A DNA stretch of 47,126 bases, taken from NCBI GenBank assembly GCA_902778175.1, contig CACYWT010000017.1, positions 1 to 47,126 on the forward strand. Reading direction: 5' to 3'. The position numbers and the translations under genes are program-made. The stretch is from an uncultured Ruminococcus sp. Lineage in GTDB: Bacteria; Bacillota; Clostridia; Oscillospirales; Acutalibacteraceae. A model generated the notes under the pieces. That model ran no database searches, was not told where the DNA came from, and saw nothing but the letters and a program-made list of their open reading frames with translations. Below are positions 34,717-42,807 of this stretch, in pieces; position 1 is the first letter of the stretch; each line of letters starts with the position of its first letter.

Positions 34717-34900
34717 TGACCGCGTAATTTACAGCCGGAGGGAAAGCCGTTGTACGGTTTTCCCTTTCGGTGATTGACAGATACCGCAGCACAACCGCAG
34801 TTTTTTTCTGCGGCGGCAGGTATTTATCAAAAGCTCTGCTTTCAGCAAGCAGGGGCAAGCGCAGGCTTGCACGGTTATCTTTACATTGGGGTGGTATTAA
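34717..34900. other. Gap between dnaK and dnaJ with hairpins and a repeat relic
   Basis: Contains GGAAAGCCGT-TGT-ACGGTTTTCC (about 34741-34763) and CCGCAG-T7-CTGCGG (about 34795-34813). At 34829-34871 is a relic of the 96-bp repeat found at 39156 and 42229, with its first two stems kept through paired changes. No terminator with a strong T run and no new promoter is visible, so dnaJ is probably read from dnaK. Confidence 0.55.
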
Positions 34901-36049
34901 TTGGCAGATAAAAGAGATTATTACGAAGTACTCGGTCTGCAAAAGGGTGCTTCTGAGGATGAGATAAAAAAAGCCTTCCGCAAGCAGGCGAAGCAATATC
35001 ATCCCGATCTTAATCCCGGAAACAAGGAAGCCGAAGCAAAATTCAAGGAAATAAACGAGGCATACGAGGTGCTTTCCGACAAGGACAAGCGTTCTCGATA
35101 TGACAGATTCGGATTTGCGGGAGTTGACCCGAATTACGGGGCAGGCTCCACCGCATACGGCGGCGGCAATCCCTTTGGTCAGGATATTGATATCGGGGAT
35201 ATTTTCAACAGCTTTTTCGGAGGCTTCGGAGGACGAAGCCCCAGAAATCAGAACGCACCGCGAAGGGGTTCGGATGTCGAAGCGTCTATCACCATTACCT
35301 TTGAGGAAGCAGCAAAGGGCTGCAAGAAAGAAATAACATATCAGAATGTCGAAACCTGTAAGGATTGTAAGGGTACGGGTGCTGCCGAGGGCAATAATAT
35401 GAAAAGCTGCCCCGAATGTCGCGGCACGGGTACCGTAACCGTCCAGAAGCGTACTCCTTTCGGTGTTGTACAGACAAGCCAGTCATGTGAAAAATGCCGC
35501 GGAAAGGGCAAGATCATTGAAAAGCCCTGTCCGAAATGCTCAGGCGTCGGCAGGATACGTTCTTCAAGAACTGTCACAGTCACCGTACCGGCAGGCATCA
35601 GCCAGGATCAGATACTCAATATCACAGGTCACGGCAACAGCGGCTACAACGGCGGTCCGGCAGGTGATCTGCACGTATATGTAAATGTCAAAAAGCATGA
35701 TATATTCGAGCGCAAGGGCGACGACGTATGGTGCGAGATCCCCATCACCTTCACCCAGGCGGCTATCGGACACGAGGTCATTGTTCCGACGCTCGACGGC
35801 AAGGCAAGCTATACCGTACATCCCGGTACCCAGCCCGGCGATATCTTCAAGCTCAAGGGCAAGGGTATTCCTCACCTCAATTCCAGAGGACGCGGCGATC
35901 AGTATGTCAAGGTCACGGTCGAGGTACCCAGAAACCTCAGCGAGGAACAGAAAAAGATACTCTCGCAGTTTGACAAGACCTGCACGACCAAGAATTATCA
36001 GAAGCGTTCCGGATTCTTCGACAAGGTAAAGAATCTTTTCAAGGACTGA
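34901..36049 (+). CDS. dnaJ: Chaperone DnaJ (TTG start)
   Basis: DnaJ delivers substrates to DnaK and triggers ATP hydrolysis. The 382-residue protein has the J domain with YHPDLNPG, a Gly/Phe-rich linker, four CxxCxGxG zinc-binding repeats ([32 protein letters not shown]) at about 150-215 and the two C-terminal client-binding domains. The start is TTG ([13 protein letters not shown]) behind GGGGTGGTATTAA. It is last in the heat-shock operon. Confidence 0.96.
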   Translation: MADKRDYYEVLGLQKGASEDEIKKAFRKQAKQYHPDLNPGNKEAEAKFKEINEAYEVLSDKDKRSRYDRFGFAGVDPNYGAGSTAYGGGNPFGQDIDIGDIFNSFFGGFGGRSPRNQNAPRRGSDVEASITITFEEAAKGCKKEITYQNVETCKDCKGTGAAEGNNMKSCPECRGTGTVTVQKRTPFGVVQTSQSCEKCRGKGKIIEKPCPKCSGVGRIRSSRTVTVTVPAGISQDQILNITGHGNSGYNGGPAGDLHVYVNVKKHDIFERKGDDVWCEIPITFTQAAIGHEVIVPTLDGKASYTVHPGTQPGDIFKLKGKGIPHLNSRGRGDQYVKVTVEVPRNLSEEQKKILSQFDKTCTTKNYQKRSGFFDKVKNLFKD

Positions 36050-36107
36050 TATGAGCAAGGAAAATTCTCTTTTTTTAAAATACAGAAAAGATGTAAGCAA
36101 AAAAATC

Positions 36108-36139
36108 ACGCAGCAGTCGCAAAACTGCTGCGTTTTTTT
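36108..36139. terminator. Terminator shared by dnaJ and the convergent lipoprotein gene
   Basis: ACGCAGCAGT-CGCAAA-ACTGCTGCGT followed by seven T on the + strand and preceded by a run of A, so it can act both ways. Its right end touches the lipoprotein stop codon. Confidence 0.85.
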
Positions 36140-36551
36140 ATTTGCGCTCATAAACCGTTTCATTCCCGAAGGAATCCTTGATAATCAGTAAGTCGCCCCT
36201 GAATCCATAACCGAGAACCGTTTCTGTTTTATTTCCCTTATAAAGAATACGGAGCCTATTATCATTCAGCTTATAGGTGAATTTCATTTTTTTCCCGGAA
36301 ACATCATATTCTCCGGTGCCGTCCTGCCGGAAGCTATAAGAGAAAGACCCGGATCCGTCGCTCCAGCTGCCGGTTATTTTCTGCAATTCGTCATTTACAT
36401 TTTCCTGACCGTCCCCTGCCGCGGCGGAAACACCGCCTCCTGCGAATGAAGCGCTGTCAGTTTCATTATCCCCCCGGCATCCGCCAAATGCGGAGAGCAT
36501 CATGACCGATAAAATAACGGCAGTCATTTTCTTTACGGATTTTCTGTTCAT
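36138..36551 (-). CDS. Small lipoprotein
   Basis: The 137-residue protein has a basic start, a hydrophobic signal and the lipobox LSAFGGC (Cys 25), so it should be a lipid-anchored surface protein. After a Ser/Gly-rich linker comes a compact beta-rich domain (ITGSWSDGSGSFSYSFRQDGTGEYDVSG...LRILYKGNKTETVLGYGFRGDLLII). The pattern resembles small lipocalin-like lipoprotein domains common in Clostridia (DUF5640-type), but that is a resemblance only. GGAGAGGATCGT precedes the ATG. Confidence 0.75.
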   Translation of the reverse strand: MNRKSVKKMTAVILSVMMLSAFGGCRGDNETDSASFAGGGVSAAAGDGQENVNDELQKITGSWSDGSGSFSYSFRQDGTGEYDVSGKKMKFTYKLNDNRLRILYKGNKTETVLGYGFRGDLLIIKDSFGNETVYERK

Positions 36552-36578
36552 ACGATCCTCTCCGGAATAAACAAGCTG

Positions 36579-37541
36579 TCAGACGTCCATAGCAAGCAGA
36601 GTTTCAACTTCGCTTTCCGTCATATCAAACATTTCGGACAGCTGCTTTATTGAATTTCCGAGCGCCTGCAGCTTTTTCAGTATTTTTGCCTCACCCTTGG
36701 CAATGCCTTCTGCTCTGCCTTCTGCTCTGCCTTCTGCTCTGCCCTTGGCAATGCCTTCTGCTCTGCCTTCTGCTCTGCCCTTGGCAATGCCTTCTGCTCT
36801 GCCCTTGGCAATGCCTTCTGCTCTGCCTTCCGCCATTGCTTCGATTTTTGCTTCGTTAATATCCTGTTCGGTGATCTTCATATTAAAATACTCCCTTTCT
36901 CTGATATTATTAAAATCTGTCTGTCCCAACGCGCATCTGTAAAGCGTTATCAGTCTTTTTCCTGTTTCGGTGCCGGAATAGCTGTCGCAGAACCTTTTCA
37001 TATCATCATATGTCCTTACGGAGAAAAAATCCGAAAAGATCCTTATATCCGACGAAACATTTTCACTGATAACGGACGGTGTATAGACATTATAAAGCGT
37101 AAGCAGATCCGAATAGATCTCGTTATTCTGATTGCAAAGATGTATTATCTCTACGGGCGGAGAATTTTTCACCGACGTCATAATAAACGAGATGACGACC
37201 TTATTCAGCTTATCATATTTACCCTTTTCGACAGTCTGTCCGCTGAGAGCGCGGCAGGCATAATATATAGTCCTGTTTTTGATAAGCATCTCGCTGTAAG
37301 TATTCTGCATATCAATACTGTAGACTGTTCCGTTTTCATCCTTTGCAAAGGTATCAAAGCGGATATAATTATGCTCCACATTATCCGGTCTGACATTTGC
37401 CTGTGAAATTATTTCCTTTGCTTTCAGGGTATGTCCGGTGATCGCCTTGACCATTGACGCAAAAAGCGTATAATCGCCGAACATTATTGAGAAAACAATA
37501 TCATTTCTCGGAGGATAATCCTCCCTGAACGGTATATCCAT
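36579..37541 (-). CDS. Rpn-like PD-(D/E)XK nuclease family protein with C-terminal tandem repeats
   Basis: The N-terminal 240 residues match the PD-(D/E)XK family often annotated as Rpn recombination-promoting nuclease or putative transposase: RNDIVFSIMFGD, then RFDTFAKDENGTVYSIDMQNT, where the usual ExQ catalytic motif is DMQ. From about 245 to 292 come AEGRAEGIAKGR repeats and a helical tail ending in MFDMTESEVETLLA. The DNA repeat (36692-36838) is a 12-bp unit prone to slippage. The frame opens at GTG 37565, but ATG 37541 (MDIPFREDYPP) with GGAAGGAAGG upstream is preferred. No inverted repeats or target duplications surround it, so it is not shown to be mobile. Confidence 0.8.
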   Translation of the reverse strand: MDIPFREDYPPRNDIVFSIMFGDYTLFASMVKAITGHTLKAKEIISQANVRPDNVEHNYIRFDTFAKDENGTVYSIDMQNTYSEMLIKNRTIYYACRALSGQTVEKGKYDKLNKVVISFIMTSVKNSPPVEIIHLCNQNNEIYSDLLTLYNVYTPSVISENVSSDIRIFSDFFSVRTYDDMKRFCDSYSGTETGKRLITLYRCALGQTDFNNIREREYFNMKITEQDINEAKIEAMAEGRAEGIAKGRAEGIAKGRAEGRAEGIAKGRAEGRAEGRAEGIAKGEAKILKKLQALGNSIKQLSEMFDMTESEVETLLAMDV

Positions 37542-37608
37542 CGGCAGGCACCTTCCTTCCGCCACAGGAACGTATATCGCGGAAACACGGTTTTATCCGG
37601 CATTTCCT

Positions 37609-37644
37609 TGTTTATATCCTTACTTATGTTTATATCCTTACTTA
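37609..37644. repeat. Perfect 18-bp tandem duplication
   Basis: TGTTTATATCCTTACTTA occurs twice in a row, followed by TATTATAATATAG. On the minus strand the TATAAT-like sequence lies just upstream of the duplication, in the 5' region of the Rpn-like gene. Confidence 0.7.
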
Positions 37645-37723
37645 TATTATAATATAGGACGCAGATATTTTCAAGCCGAAGCAAATGATTACACAAAAAT
37701 CTTTTTTGCACCGCAAGTTCTTC

Positions 37724-37762
37724 GGGGGAAACCCTTTTCCGGCGGAAAAAGGGTTCTCCCCC
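37724..37762 (-). terminator. Long GC/A-T hairpin downstream of ychF
   Basis: GGGGGAAACCCTTTTCC pairs with GGAAAAAGGGTTCTCCCCC with one bulge. It lies about 70 bases past the ychF stop. There is no T run directly after the stem on the minus strand, so it may be a processing or repeat hairpin instead. Confidence 0.5.
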
Positions 37763-37832
37763 GGACCCCTTTCCTAAAACCGCTGGATTTTTGTCATACT
37801 ATGATTCAAGAGAATCCGATCCTGCAAAAGAA

Positions 37833-38930
37833 TTATACATTGAATCTGAACAGTACGATATCTCCGTCCTGCATTACATATTCCTTGCCCTCGCTGCGGA
37901 CAAGACCCTTTTCCTTTGCGGCGTTCATGGATCCGCATTCCATCAGATCATTATACGCCACGACCTCTGCGCGGATAAAGCCGCGCTCAAAATCCGTATG
38001 TATTTTTCCGGCAGCCTGCGGAGCTTTTGTTCCCTTTCTGATCGTCCATGCCCTTACCTCCTGCTTTCCGGCTGTAAGGTATGAGATAAGACCGAGAAGG
38101 TCATAGCAGGCGTTGATAAGTCTGTCAAGACCGGATTCGGAAAGTCCCATCTCAGAGAGGAATATCTCCTTTTCGTCAGGCTCCATGCCCGATATTTCGG
38201 CTTCGACCTCGGCGCAGATCGGAAGCACCGCTGCGTGTTCGCTGTCCGCGATCTCCTTTACCATATCGAAATATTTATTTCCCTCAACCTTGCCGTCGGC
38301 AAAATCGCTGTCGCTGAGGTTTGCGGCATAGATTATCGGCTTATTGGTGAGCAGCGCCACGCTTTCAAGCAGCTCAGCCTCCTCCGGCGTACATTCAACG
38401 GAACGCGCAGCCCTGCCCTCGTCGAGTGCCTCTTTGACGCGCCTGAAGAAATCCAGATCAGCCTGATATTTCTTATCGCCCTTTATAAGCTTCTGTGTCT
38501 TTTCTATTCTTCTGTCGATCATTTCGATATCCGAGAGGATAAGCTCGACATTAATGGTATCTATATCGCGCTTAGGGTCGATACTGCCGTCAACATGGAT
38601 AATATCGTCGTTTTCAAAGCAGCGTACCACATGGACGATCGCGTCAACCTCGCGGATATTCGCAAGGAATTTATTTCCCAGACCCTCGCCCTTGGACGCG
38701 CCCTTTACAAGACCTGCGATATCGACGAACTCGATCGTTGCAGGAGTATACTTTTCCGGGTCATACATTTCGGCAAGCTTGTCAAGACGCTTATCCGGAA
38801 CTGCGACTACGCCGACATTCGGCTCTATCGTGCAGAACGGATAATTCGCTGACTGTGCGCCTGCATTTGTTATAGCGTTAAAAAGTGTGCTTTTGCCGAC
38901 ATTCGGCAGACCTACTATTCCTAATTTCAT
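37833..38930 (-). CDS. ychF: Redox-regulated ATPase YchF
   Basis: YchF (OLA1 family) is an Obg-related P-loop protein that prefers ATP and binds ribosomes. The 365-residue protein has [18 protein letters not shown] at the start, [20 protein letters not shown], the altered G4 motif in AANLSDSDF (no NKxD, consistent with ATP preference), and the C-terminal TGS domain with [37 protein letters not shown]. The frame is open into the upstream ATTATGCATT repeat (MHYELCI...), but ATG 38930 with GGAGATCGGAAAA is the true start. Confidence 0.97.
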   Translation of the reverse strand: MKLGIVGLPNVGKSTLFNAITNAGAQSANYPFCTIEPNVGVVAVPDKRLDKLAEMYDPEKYTPATIEFVDIAGLVKGASKGEGLGNKFLANIREVDAIVHVVRCFENDDIIHVDGSIDPKRDIDTINVELILSDIEMIDRRIEKTQKLIKGDKKYQADLDFFRRVKEALDEGRAARSVECTPEEAELLESVALLTNKPIIYAANLSDSDFADGKVEGNKYFDMVKEIADSEHAAVLPICAEVEAEISGMEPDEKEIFLSEMGLSESGLDRLINACYDLLGLISYLTAGKQEVRAWTIRKGTKAPQAAGKIHTDFERGFIRAEVVAYNDLMECGSMNAAKEKGLVRSEGKEYVMQDGDIVLFRFNV

Positions 38931-38953
38931 TTTTCCGATCTCCAATCGTAATT

Positions 38954-38986
38954 TAATGCATAATTCATAATGCATAATGCATAATT
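38954..38986. repeat. ATTATGCATT-type tandem repeat in the ychF leader
   Basis: TAATGCATAATTCATAATGCATAATGCATAAT lies between the ychF promoter and start; it is part of the transcribed leader. It adds the spurious MHYELCI residues to the open frame. Confidence 0.8.
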
Positions 38987-39031
38987 ATTTGCCCCGCACC
39001 TGCAAAAAAGCATGGTTCCATAGCAATTATA

Positions 39032-39060
39032 AGTATAGCACAAATGAGGACACGGCTCAA
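39032..39060 (-). promoter_or_regulatory. Sigma-A promoter of ychF
   Basis: Minus-strand TTGAGC (39055-39060), 17 bases, TGC-TATACT (-10 at 39032-39037). Confidence 0.7.
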
Positions 39061-39118
39061 TATTATTTTTGATATTTATTACACGCTGCCTCAAACGGCT
39101 GTCTTTTGGCTGCATAAC

Positions 39119-39152
39119 AAAAAAGCGCAGCTGCTGCTAAACTACTGCGCTT
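39119..39152 (-). terminator. Intrinsic terminator for the asnB-tcdA direction
   Basis: On the minus strand AAGCGCAG and CTGCGCTT pair around a 14-base interior and run into six T. It lies about 310 bases beyond tcdA, past the 96-bp repeat. Confidence 0.7.
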
Positions 39153-39155
39153 GAT

Positions 39156-39251
39156 ATTAAAAGCTTTGCTTTCAACAAGCAAAGGCAAGCCGTAGGCTTG
39201 CTGTCGTTCAGTGGGAGATTTTTACTCCCACTGAACGGATATATGGCACCC
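39156..39251. repeat. 96-bp dispersed repeat, copy 1
   Basis: Identical over 96 bases to 42229-42324. It folds into CTTTGCTT/AAGCAAAG, GCAAGCC-GTA-GGCTTGC and GTTCAGTGGGAG-ATTTTTA-CTCCCACTGAAC. The two copies bracket tcdA and asnB in direct orientation. Confidence 0.9.
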
Positions 39252-39460
39252 GCGTGCCGCCGGTGTCAATTTCGCGATGGTAGTTCTTCCGTTACCTGAC
39301 ATCAAAGCCGCGGCTGTTACTTTCTTCCGTCCGCGAGTTAGAAAGTTATGCCTTGCAAGAACTAAGGGCGCGTAATAGGGAGCGCAGGCTCTGCGCCGGG
39401 GGACATACTTTGCGGTTATTAAGGCAACACCGCTCCGGGGGCAAATCCCGTTATTTTATA
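39252..39460. repeat. Degenerate hairpin mosaic downstream of tcdA
   Basis: Contains a damaged TGC-loop hairpin (39249-39263, one mismatch) followed by GGTGTCAATTTCGCG, GCGCAG-GCT-CTGCGC (39382-39396) and, at 39419-39432, TTAAGGCAACACCGC, resembling one end of the MITE-like family. No gene is present. Confidence 0.6.
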
Positions 39461-40174
39461 TTATTTTATATTTATAAGATCCCTTATGACTTCGCCTGCA
39501 AGTATAAGTCCGGCGGCGGAGGGAACAAACGCTATGCTCGCCGGAGTGACCTTTCCTGTTACGGGATCGGTCAGCACCTCGGCAGGACGGCGCGGTTCTT
39601 CCTTGGAATATACTACCTTCAGCTTTTTCACTCCGCGCTTTTTCAGCTCGCGGCGCATCACCCTCGCCAGAGGACATACCGACGTCGAATATATATCCGC
39701 TATCTCAAACATTTCGGGGTGCAGCTTGTTTCCTGCCCCCATCGAGGATATCACCGGCACGCCGCATTTCTGCGCCTGCGTGACAAGCCCGATCTTCGCG
39801 CTTACCGTATCCACCGCGTCAACAACATAATCATATAGCGAAAAATCAAATTCTCCGGCGTTTTCGGGCGTAAAGAACACATTGTACGCATTGACCTTTA
39901 TTTCCGGATTGATCTGTCTTGCCCTTTCTGCGGCAGTTTCAGCCTTATACTGTCCTACCGTGTTTTCCAGAGCGATTATCTGCCTGTTGATATTGCTCGC
40001 GGCGACCGTGTCTCGGTCGATAATATCCAGTTCACCGACTCCGCTTCTTGCAAGGGCTTCGATAACATATCCCCCGACTCCTCCTGCGCCGAAAACCGCA
40101 ACGCGGCATTTTTTCAGACGGTCAAGGGCTTGCTGTCCTATCAGCAGCGCTGTTCTTGAAAATCTTTCGTCCAT
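39461..40174 (-). CDS. tcdA: tRNA threonylcarbamoyladenosine dehydratase TcdA
   Basis: TcdA (CsdL), an E1-like enzyme, uses ATP to cyclise t6A37 in tRNA. The 237-residue protein has ERFSRTALLIGQQALDRLKKCRVAVFGAGGVGGYVIEAL, GVGELDIIDRDTVAASNINRQI, VVDAVDTVSAK, the Cys of STSVCPLARVMRRELKKRG and VPSAAGLILAGEVI, all typical. The longer open frame reads into the end of asnB; ATG 40174 with AAGGA 11 bases upstream is the start, 13 bases past the asnB stop. Confidence 0.94.
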   Translation of the reverse strand: MDERFSRTALLIGQQALDRLKKCRVAVFGAGGVGGYVIEALARSGVGELDIIDRDTVAASNINRQIIALENTVGQYKAETAAERARQINPEIKVNAYNVFFTPENAGEFDFSLYDYVVDAVDTVSAKIGLVTQAQKCGVPVISSMGAGNKLHPEMFEIADIYSTSVCPLARVMRRELKKRGVKKLKVVYSKEEPRRPAEVLTDPVTGKVTPASIAFVPSAAGLILAGEVIRDLINIK

Positions 40175-40187
40175 AGTTTTTTCCTTA

Positions 40188-42041
40188 TCAGTCGGGTCTG
40201 TTGACCTTATCCCCGTCACCAAAATATATATCGTACCATACAAGGAAAACATAAATAGTCCAGACCTTGCGGCTGTTGTCGTCCCTGCCGTTGAAGTGAT
40301 CGTCAAGATATGACACTATCAGATCGGTATTGAAGAATTTCTTTGCTGTTTCCGAGGTAAATGCTTCCTTTACCTTATTGTAATACTTTTCGTCCTTGAG
40401 CCATACTCTCGTCGGGACCGGGAATCCGAGCTTCGGTTTCTGCGCCGTAGCCTTCGGCAGATGACGGAGCGCCGCCTGACGCATTGCATATTTAGTCGTA
40501 CCGTGAGCTATCCTCAGCTTTGTCGGTATAGTGCGCGCTACCCTGAAAACCTCTTTATCGAGGAAAGGCACTCTCAGCTCCAGAGAATTTGCCATACTCA
40601 TTCTGTCCGCCTTGAGCAGGATATCTCCGACCATCCAGAGATTGATGTCAAGATACTGCATCTTTGTAACATCATCATAGCCCTTTACCCTGTCATAATA
40701 CTTCCGGCAAAGATCCTGCGGTCTTGTAACAATAGAATTATCCTTCAGTATAAGCTTTTTTTCCTCATCATCATACATGAAAGCGTTTCCGATGAATTTA
40801 TCCTCGGTTTTTCTTGCGCCGCGAAGAACATATCCCCTGCCCTTGATATGCGGCCATTTCCTTGCCTTTTTAGCAAGCGCATATCTCACCTTTTCGGGCA
40901 GTATTTTCTGATAGAATCTGAAAACATGAGGTTCGTTATATATCGTATAGCCGCCGAAAAGCTCATCTGCTCCCTCGCCCGAAAGCACGACCTTGACATA
41001 CTGGCTTGCAAGCTTTGATACAAAATAAAGCGCGATGCATGACGGATCGGCAAGGGGCTGATCCATCTGATACTGTACCTTGGGAACGGCAGTCCAGAAT
41101 TCCTCTGAACCGATAAGGTGGGTATGATGCTCAACGCCGATCTCCTTTGACAGACCCTCCGCCCAGCTTATCTCATTATATCTTTCACCGAAATCAAAGC
41201 CGACGGTAAAGGTTTTCTGATCGGCAAAGTATGTTGAAACATAGCTGGAGTCAACTCCGCTGGAAAGAAAGCAGCCGACCTCGACGTCGCTGATCTTATG
41301 AGTATTGACGGAATCCTCGAATGCAGATTCGATCTTATCAACCGCCTCCTTTTCTGTCAGGCTGTAATCCGGGTCAAAGGTTGCCTCGAAATATCTGGTT
41401 ATTTTTATTTCGCCGCTGCGGAACCACATATAATGTCCCGGCAGCAGGCAGTAAATATCCTTGAAGAAGGTTTCCGGCGGAACGACATACTGGAACGAAA
41501 GGTAATTATCCAGAGCCTTGTAATTGAATTTCTTGACATATTTAGGGTGTTCGAGGATACTCTTGATCTCCGAGCCGTAGATAAGATCTCCGTCGATAAG
41601 GGCATAATGCATAGGCTTTATACCGAAGAAATCCCTTGCGATAAAGACAGATCCGTCCTTTGTATTATATATAGCGAAGCCGAACATACCGCGAAGTCTG
41701 TTAAGGAGTTTTTCGCCCCACTGTTCAAAGCCGTGAACAAGAACCTCGGAATCGGTATTGGTATAGAAAATATGTCCGTTTTGTTTTAATTCATCTCTGA
41801 GTGATGCATGGTTATAGATCTCCCCGTTAAACATCAGCACGAGGGTCTTATCCTCGTTATAGATAGGCTGATGACCGCCGTCGAGGTCAATAATACTCAG
41901 GCGGCGGAAGCCCATAGATATTCTGTCGTCGGTAAAATAGCCGACGCTGTCGGGACCCCTATGAGTAATAACATCGGTCATTGTTTCAAGGACCTTATCC
42001 CTATCCTGCACATTACCTGTAAAACCGCATAATCCGCACAT
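40188..42041 (-). CDS. asnB: Asparagine synthase (glutamine-hydrolysing)
   Basis: AsnB makes asparagine from aspartate, glutamine and ATP. The 617-residue protein starts MCGLCGFTG with the class II amidotransferase nucleophile Cys 2, followed by HRGPDSVGYF and the YNGEIYNH-like MFNGEIYNHASLRDEL. The synthetase domain has the pyrophosphatase loop LSSGVDSSYV, KVVLSGEGADELFGGY and ADRMSMANSLELRVPFLD. Length is usual for the bacterial asnB type. It is first in a two-gene operon with tcdA. Confidence 0.97.
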   Translation of the reverse strand: MCGLCGFTGNVQDRDKVLETMTDVITHRGPDSVGYFTDDRISMGFRRLSIIDLDGGHQPIYNEDKTLVLMFNGEIYNHASLRDELKQNGHIFYTNTDSEVLVHGFEQWGEKLLNRLRGMFGFAIYNTKDGSVFIARDFFGIKPMHYALIDGDLIYGSEIKSILEHPKYVKKFNYKALDNYLSFQYVVPPETFFKDIYCLLPGHYMWFRSGEIKITRYFEATFDPDYSLTEKEAVDKIESAFEDSVNTHKISDVEVGCFLSSGVDSSYVSTYFADQKTFTVGFDFGERYNEISWAEGLSKEIGVEHHTHLIGSEEFWTAVPKVQYQMDQPLADPSCIALYFVSKLASQYVKVVLSGEGADELFGGYTIYNEPHVFRFYQKILPEKVRYALAKKARKWPHIKGRGYVLRGARKTEDKFIGNAFMYDDEEKKLILKDNSIVTRPQDLCRKYYDRVKGYDDVTKMQYLDINLWMVGDILLKADRMSMANSLELRVPFLDKEVFRVARTIPTKLRIAHGTTKYAMRQAALRHLPKATAQKPKLGFPVPTRVWLKDEKYYNKVKEAFTSETAKKFFNTDLIVSYLDDHFNGRDDNSRKVWTIYVFLVWYDIYFGDGDKVNRPD

Positions 42042-42100
42042 ACTTTACTCCCCTTTTAAGCACCGGAAAACAACCGATGAACCCTGATATTAACAAATTG

Positions 42101-42129
42101 ATTTTAGCACAACGGAGATAATTTTGCAA
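42101..42129 (-). promoter_or_regulatory. Sigma-A promoter of asnB-tcdA
   Basis: Minus-strand TTGCAA (42124-42129), 17 bases, TGC-TAAAAT (42101-42106), about 60 bases before the start. Confidence 0.75.
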
Positions 42130-42228
42130 GAATTTCGACTAAAGATATTCAAAAATTTAATTTCATTCTCTGTTTTATAGAATCATTTCCGAAAAAACGC
42201 AAGATAATATAGTAAAAAATGCATATTT

Positions 42229-42324
42229 ATTAAAAGCTTTGCTTTCAACAAGCAAAGGCAAGCCGTAGGCTTGCTGTCGTTCAGTGGGAGATTTTTACTC
42301 CCACTGAACGGATATATGGCACCC
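42229..42324. repeat. 96-bp dispersed repeat, copy 2
   Basis: Identical to 39156-39251. Its right end joins the decayed mnmG fragment through a short ACCCATGGCACCC stretch. Confidence 0.9.
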
Positions 42325-42339
42325 ATGGCACCCGCCGCC

Positions 42340-42596
42340 TTAGAGGGCGCGGGTGTCCGGTGGACACCTCTCAGCCGCCTTGCCCATTTCACCGCCGAGC
42401 GCGTCGATCTCGCGCACGAGATCTCCCTTCGCCGTTCCGCTGATGGACGGGTTGCACGGGCAGTTGCCCACGGCGTCCATATTTATCGTAAATACGCCCG
42501 TCTTGCAGCCGAGCCTTGCGCTTGCAAGACCAGCCCCAATACCGGCTGACCCGCGCCGATAACGGCAACGTCAAATTCTTCTGCTAAAAATTTCAC
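42340..42596 (-). pseudogene. mnmG: Decayed N-terminal fragment of mnmG (gidA)
   Basis: From a GTG at 42594-42596 with an AGAGGAATCGGAAA ribosome site, the first frame reads [16 protein letters not shown], the FAD-binding start of MnmG. A deletion/frameshift then moves the similarity to another frame: [40 protein letters not shown] and [14 protein letters not shown], all MnmG hallmarks. It ends near 42373 in unrelated sequence and a stop at 42340-42342. About 75 of some 625 residues remain, so no function is expected. The functional mnmG must be elsewhere; this is a duplicated stump beside a dispersed repeat. Confidence 0.85.
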
Positions 42597-42807
42597 TTTC
42601 CGATTCCTCTCTTTGTTCCTTTATGCAATATATATTATAAAACAAAATTTCCCGAATGTACAGATAAAGGTCTATTTTATTTTGGTCTGATGACAAAAGT
42701 ATATCCCCGTACAGCGAGATACCGTACGGGGAATGCGTCCCAAAGGTTATCAGTTTAATATCGTACCGGCTGTTTATCGTAAATTGTTTTACATAAAACA
42801 TTTCCGT
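42597..42807. other. Gap between the mnmG fragment and the anti-sigma gene
   Basis: AT-rich with no credible gene. CCCCGTACAGCGAGATACCGTACGGGG (42704-42731) is a hairpin that could end the sigma/anti-sigma transcript, though no T run directly follows on the minus strand. Confidence 0.45.

Noticed and set aside
36579-37541. Insertion sequence carrying the putative transposase
   Set aside because: The Rpn-like gene has no inverted ends or target duplications that I can see, and it is a family often mislabelled as transposase.
42353-42562. Small + strand ORF in the mnmG fragment region
   Set aside because: It is the antisense shadow of the decayed mnmG reading frame.
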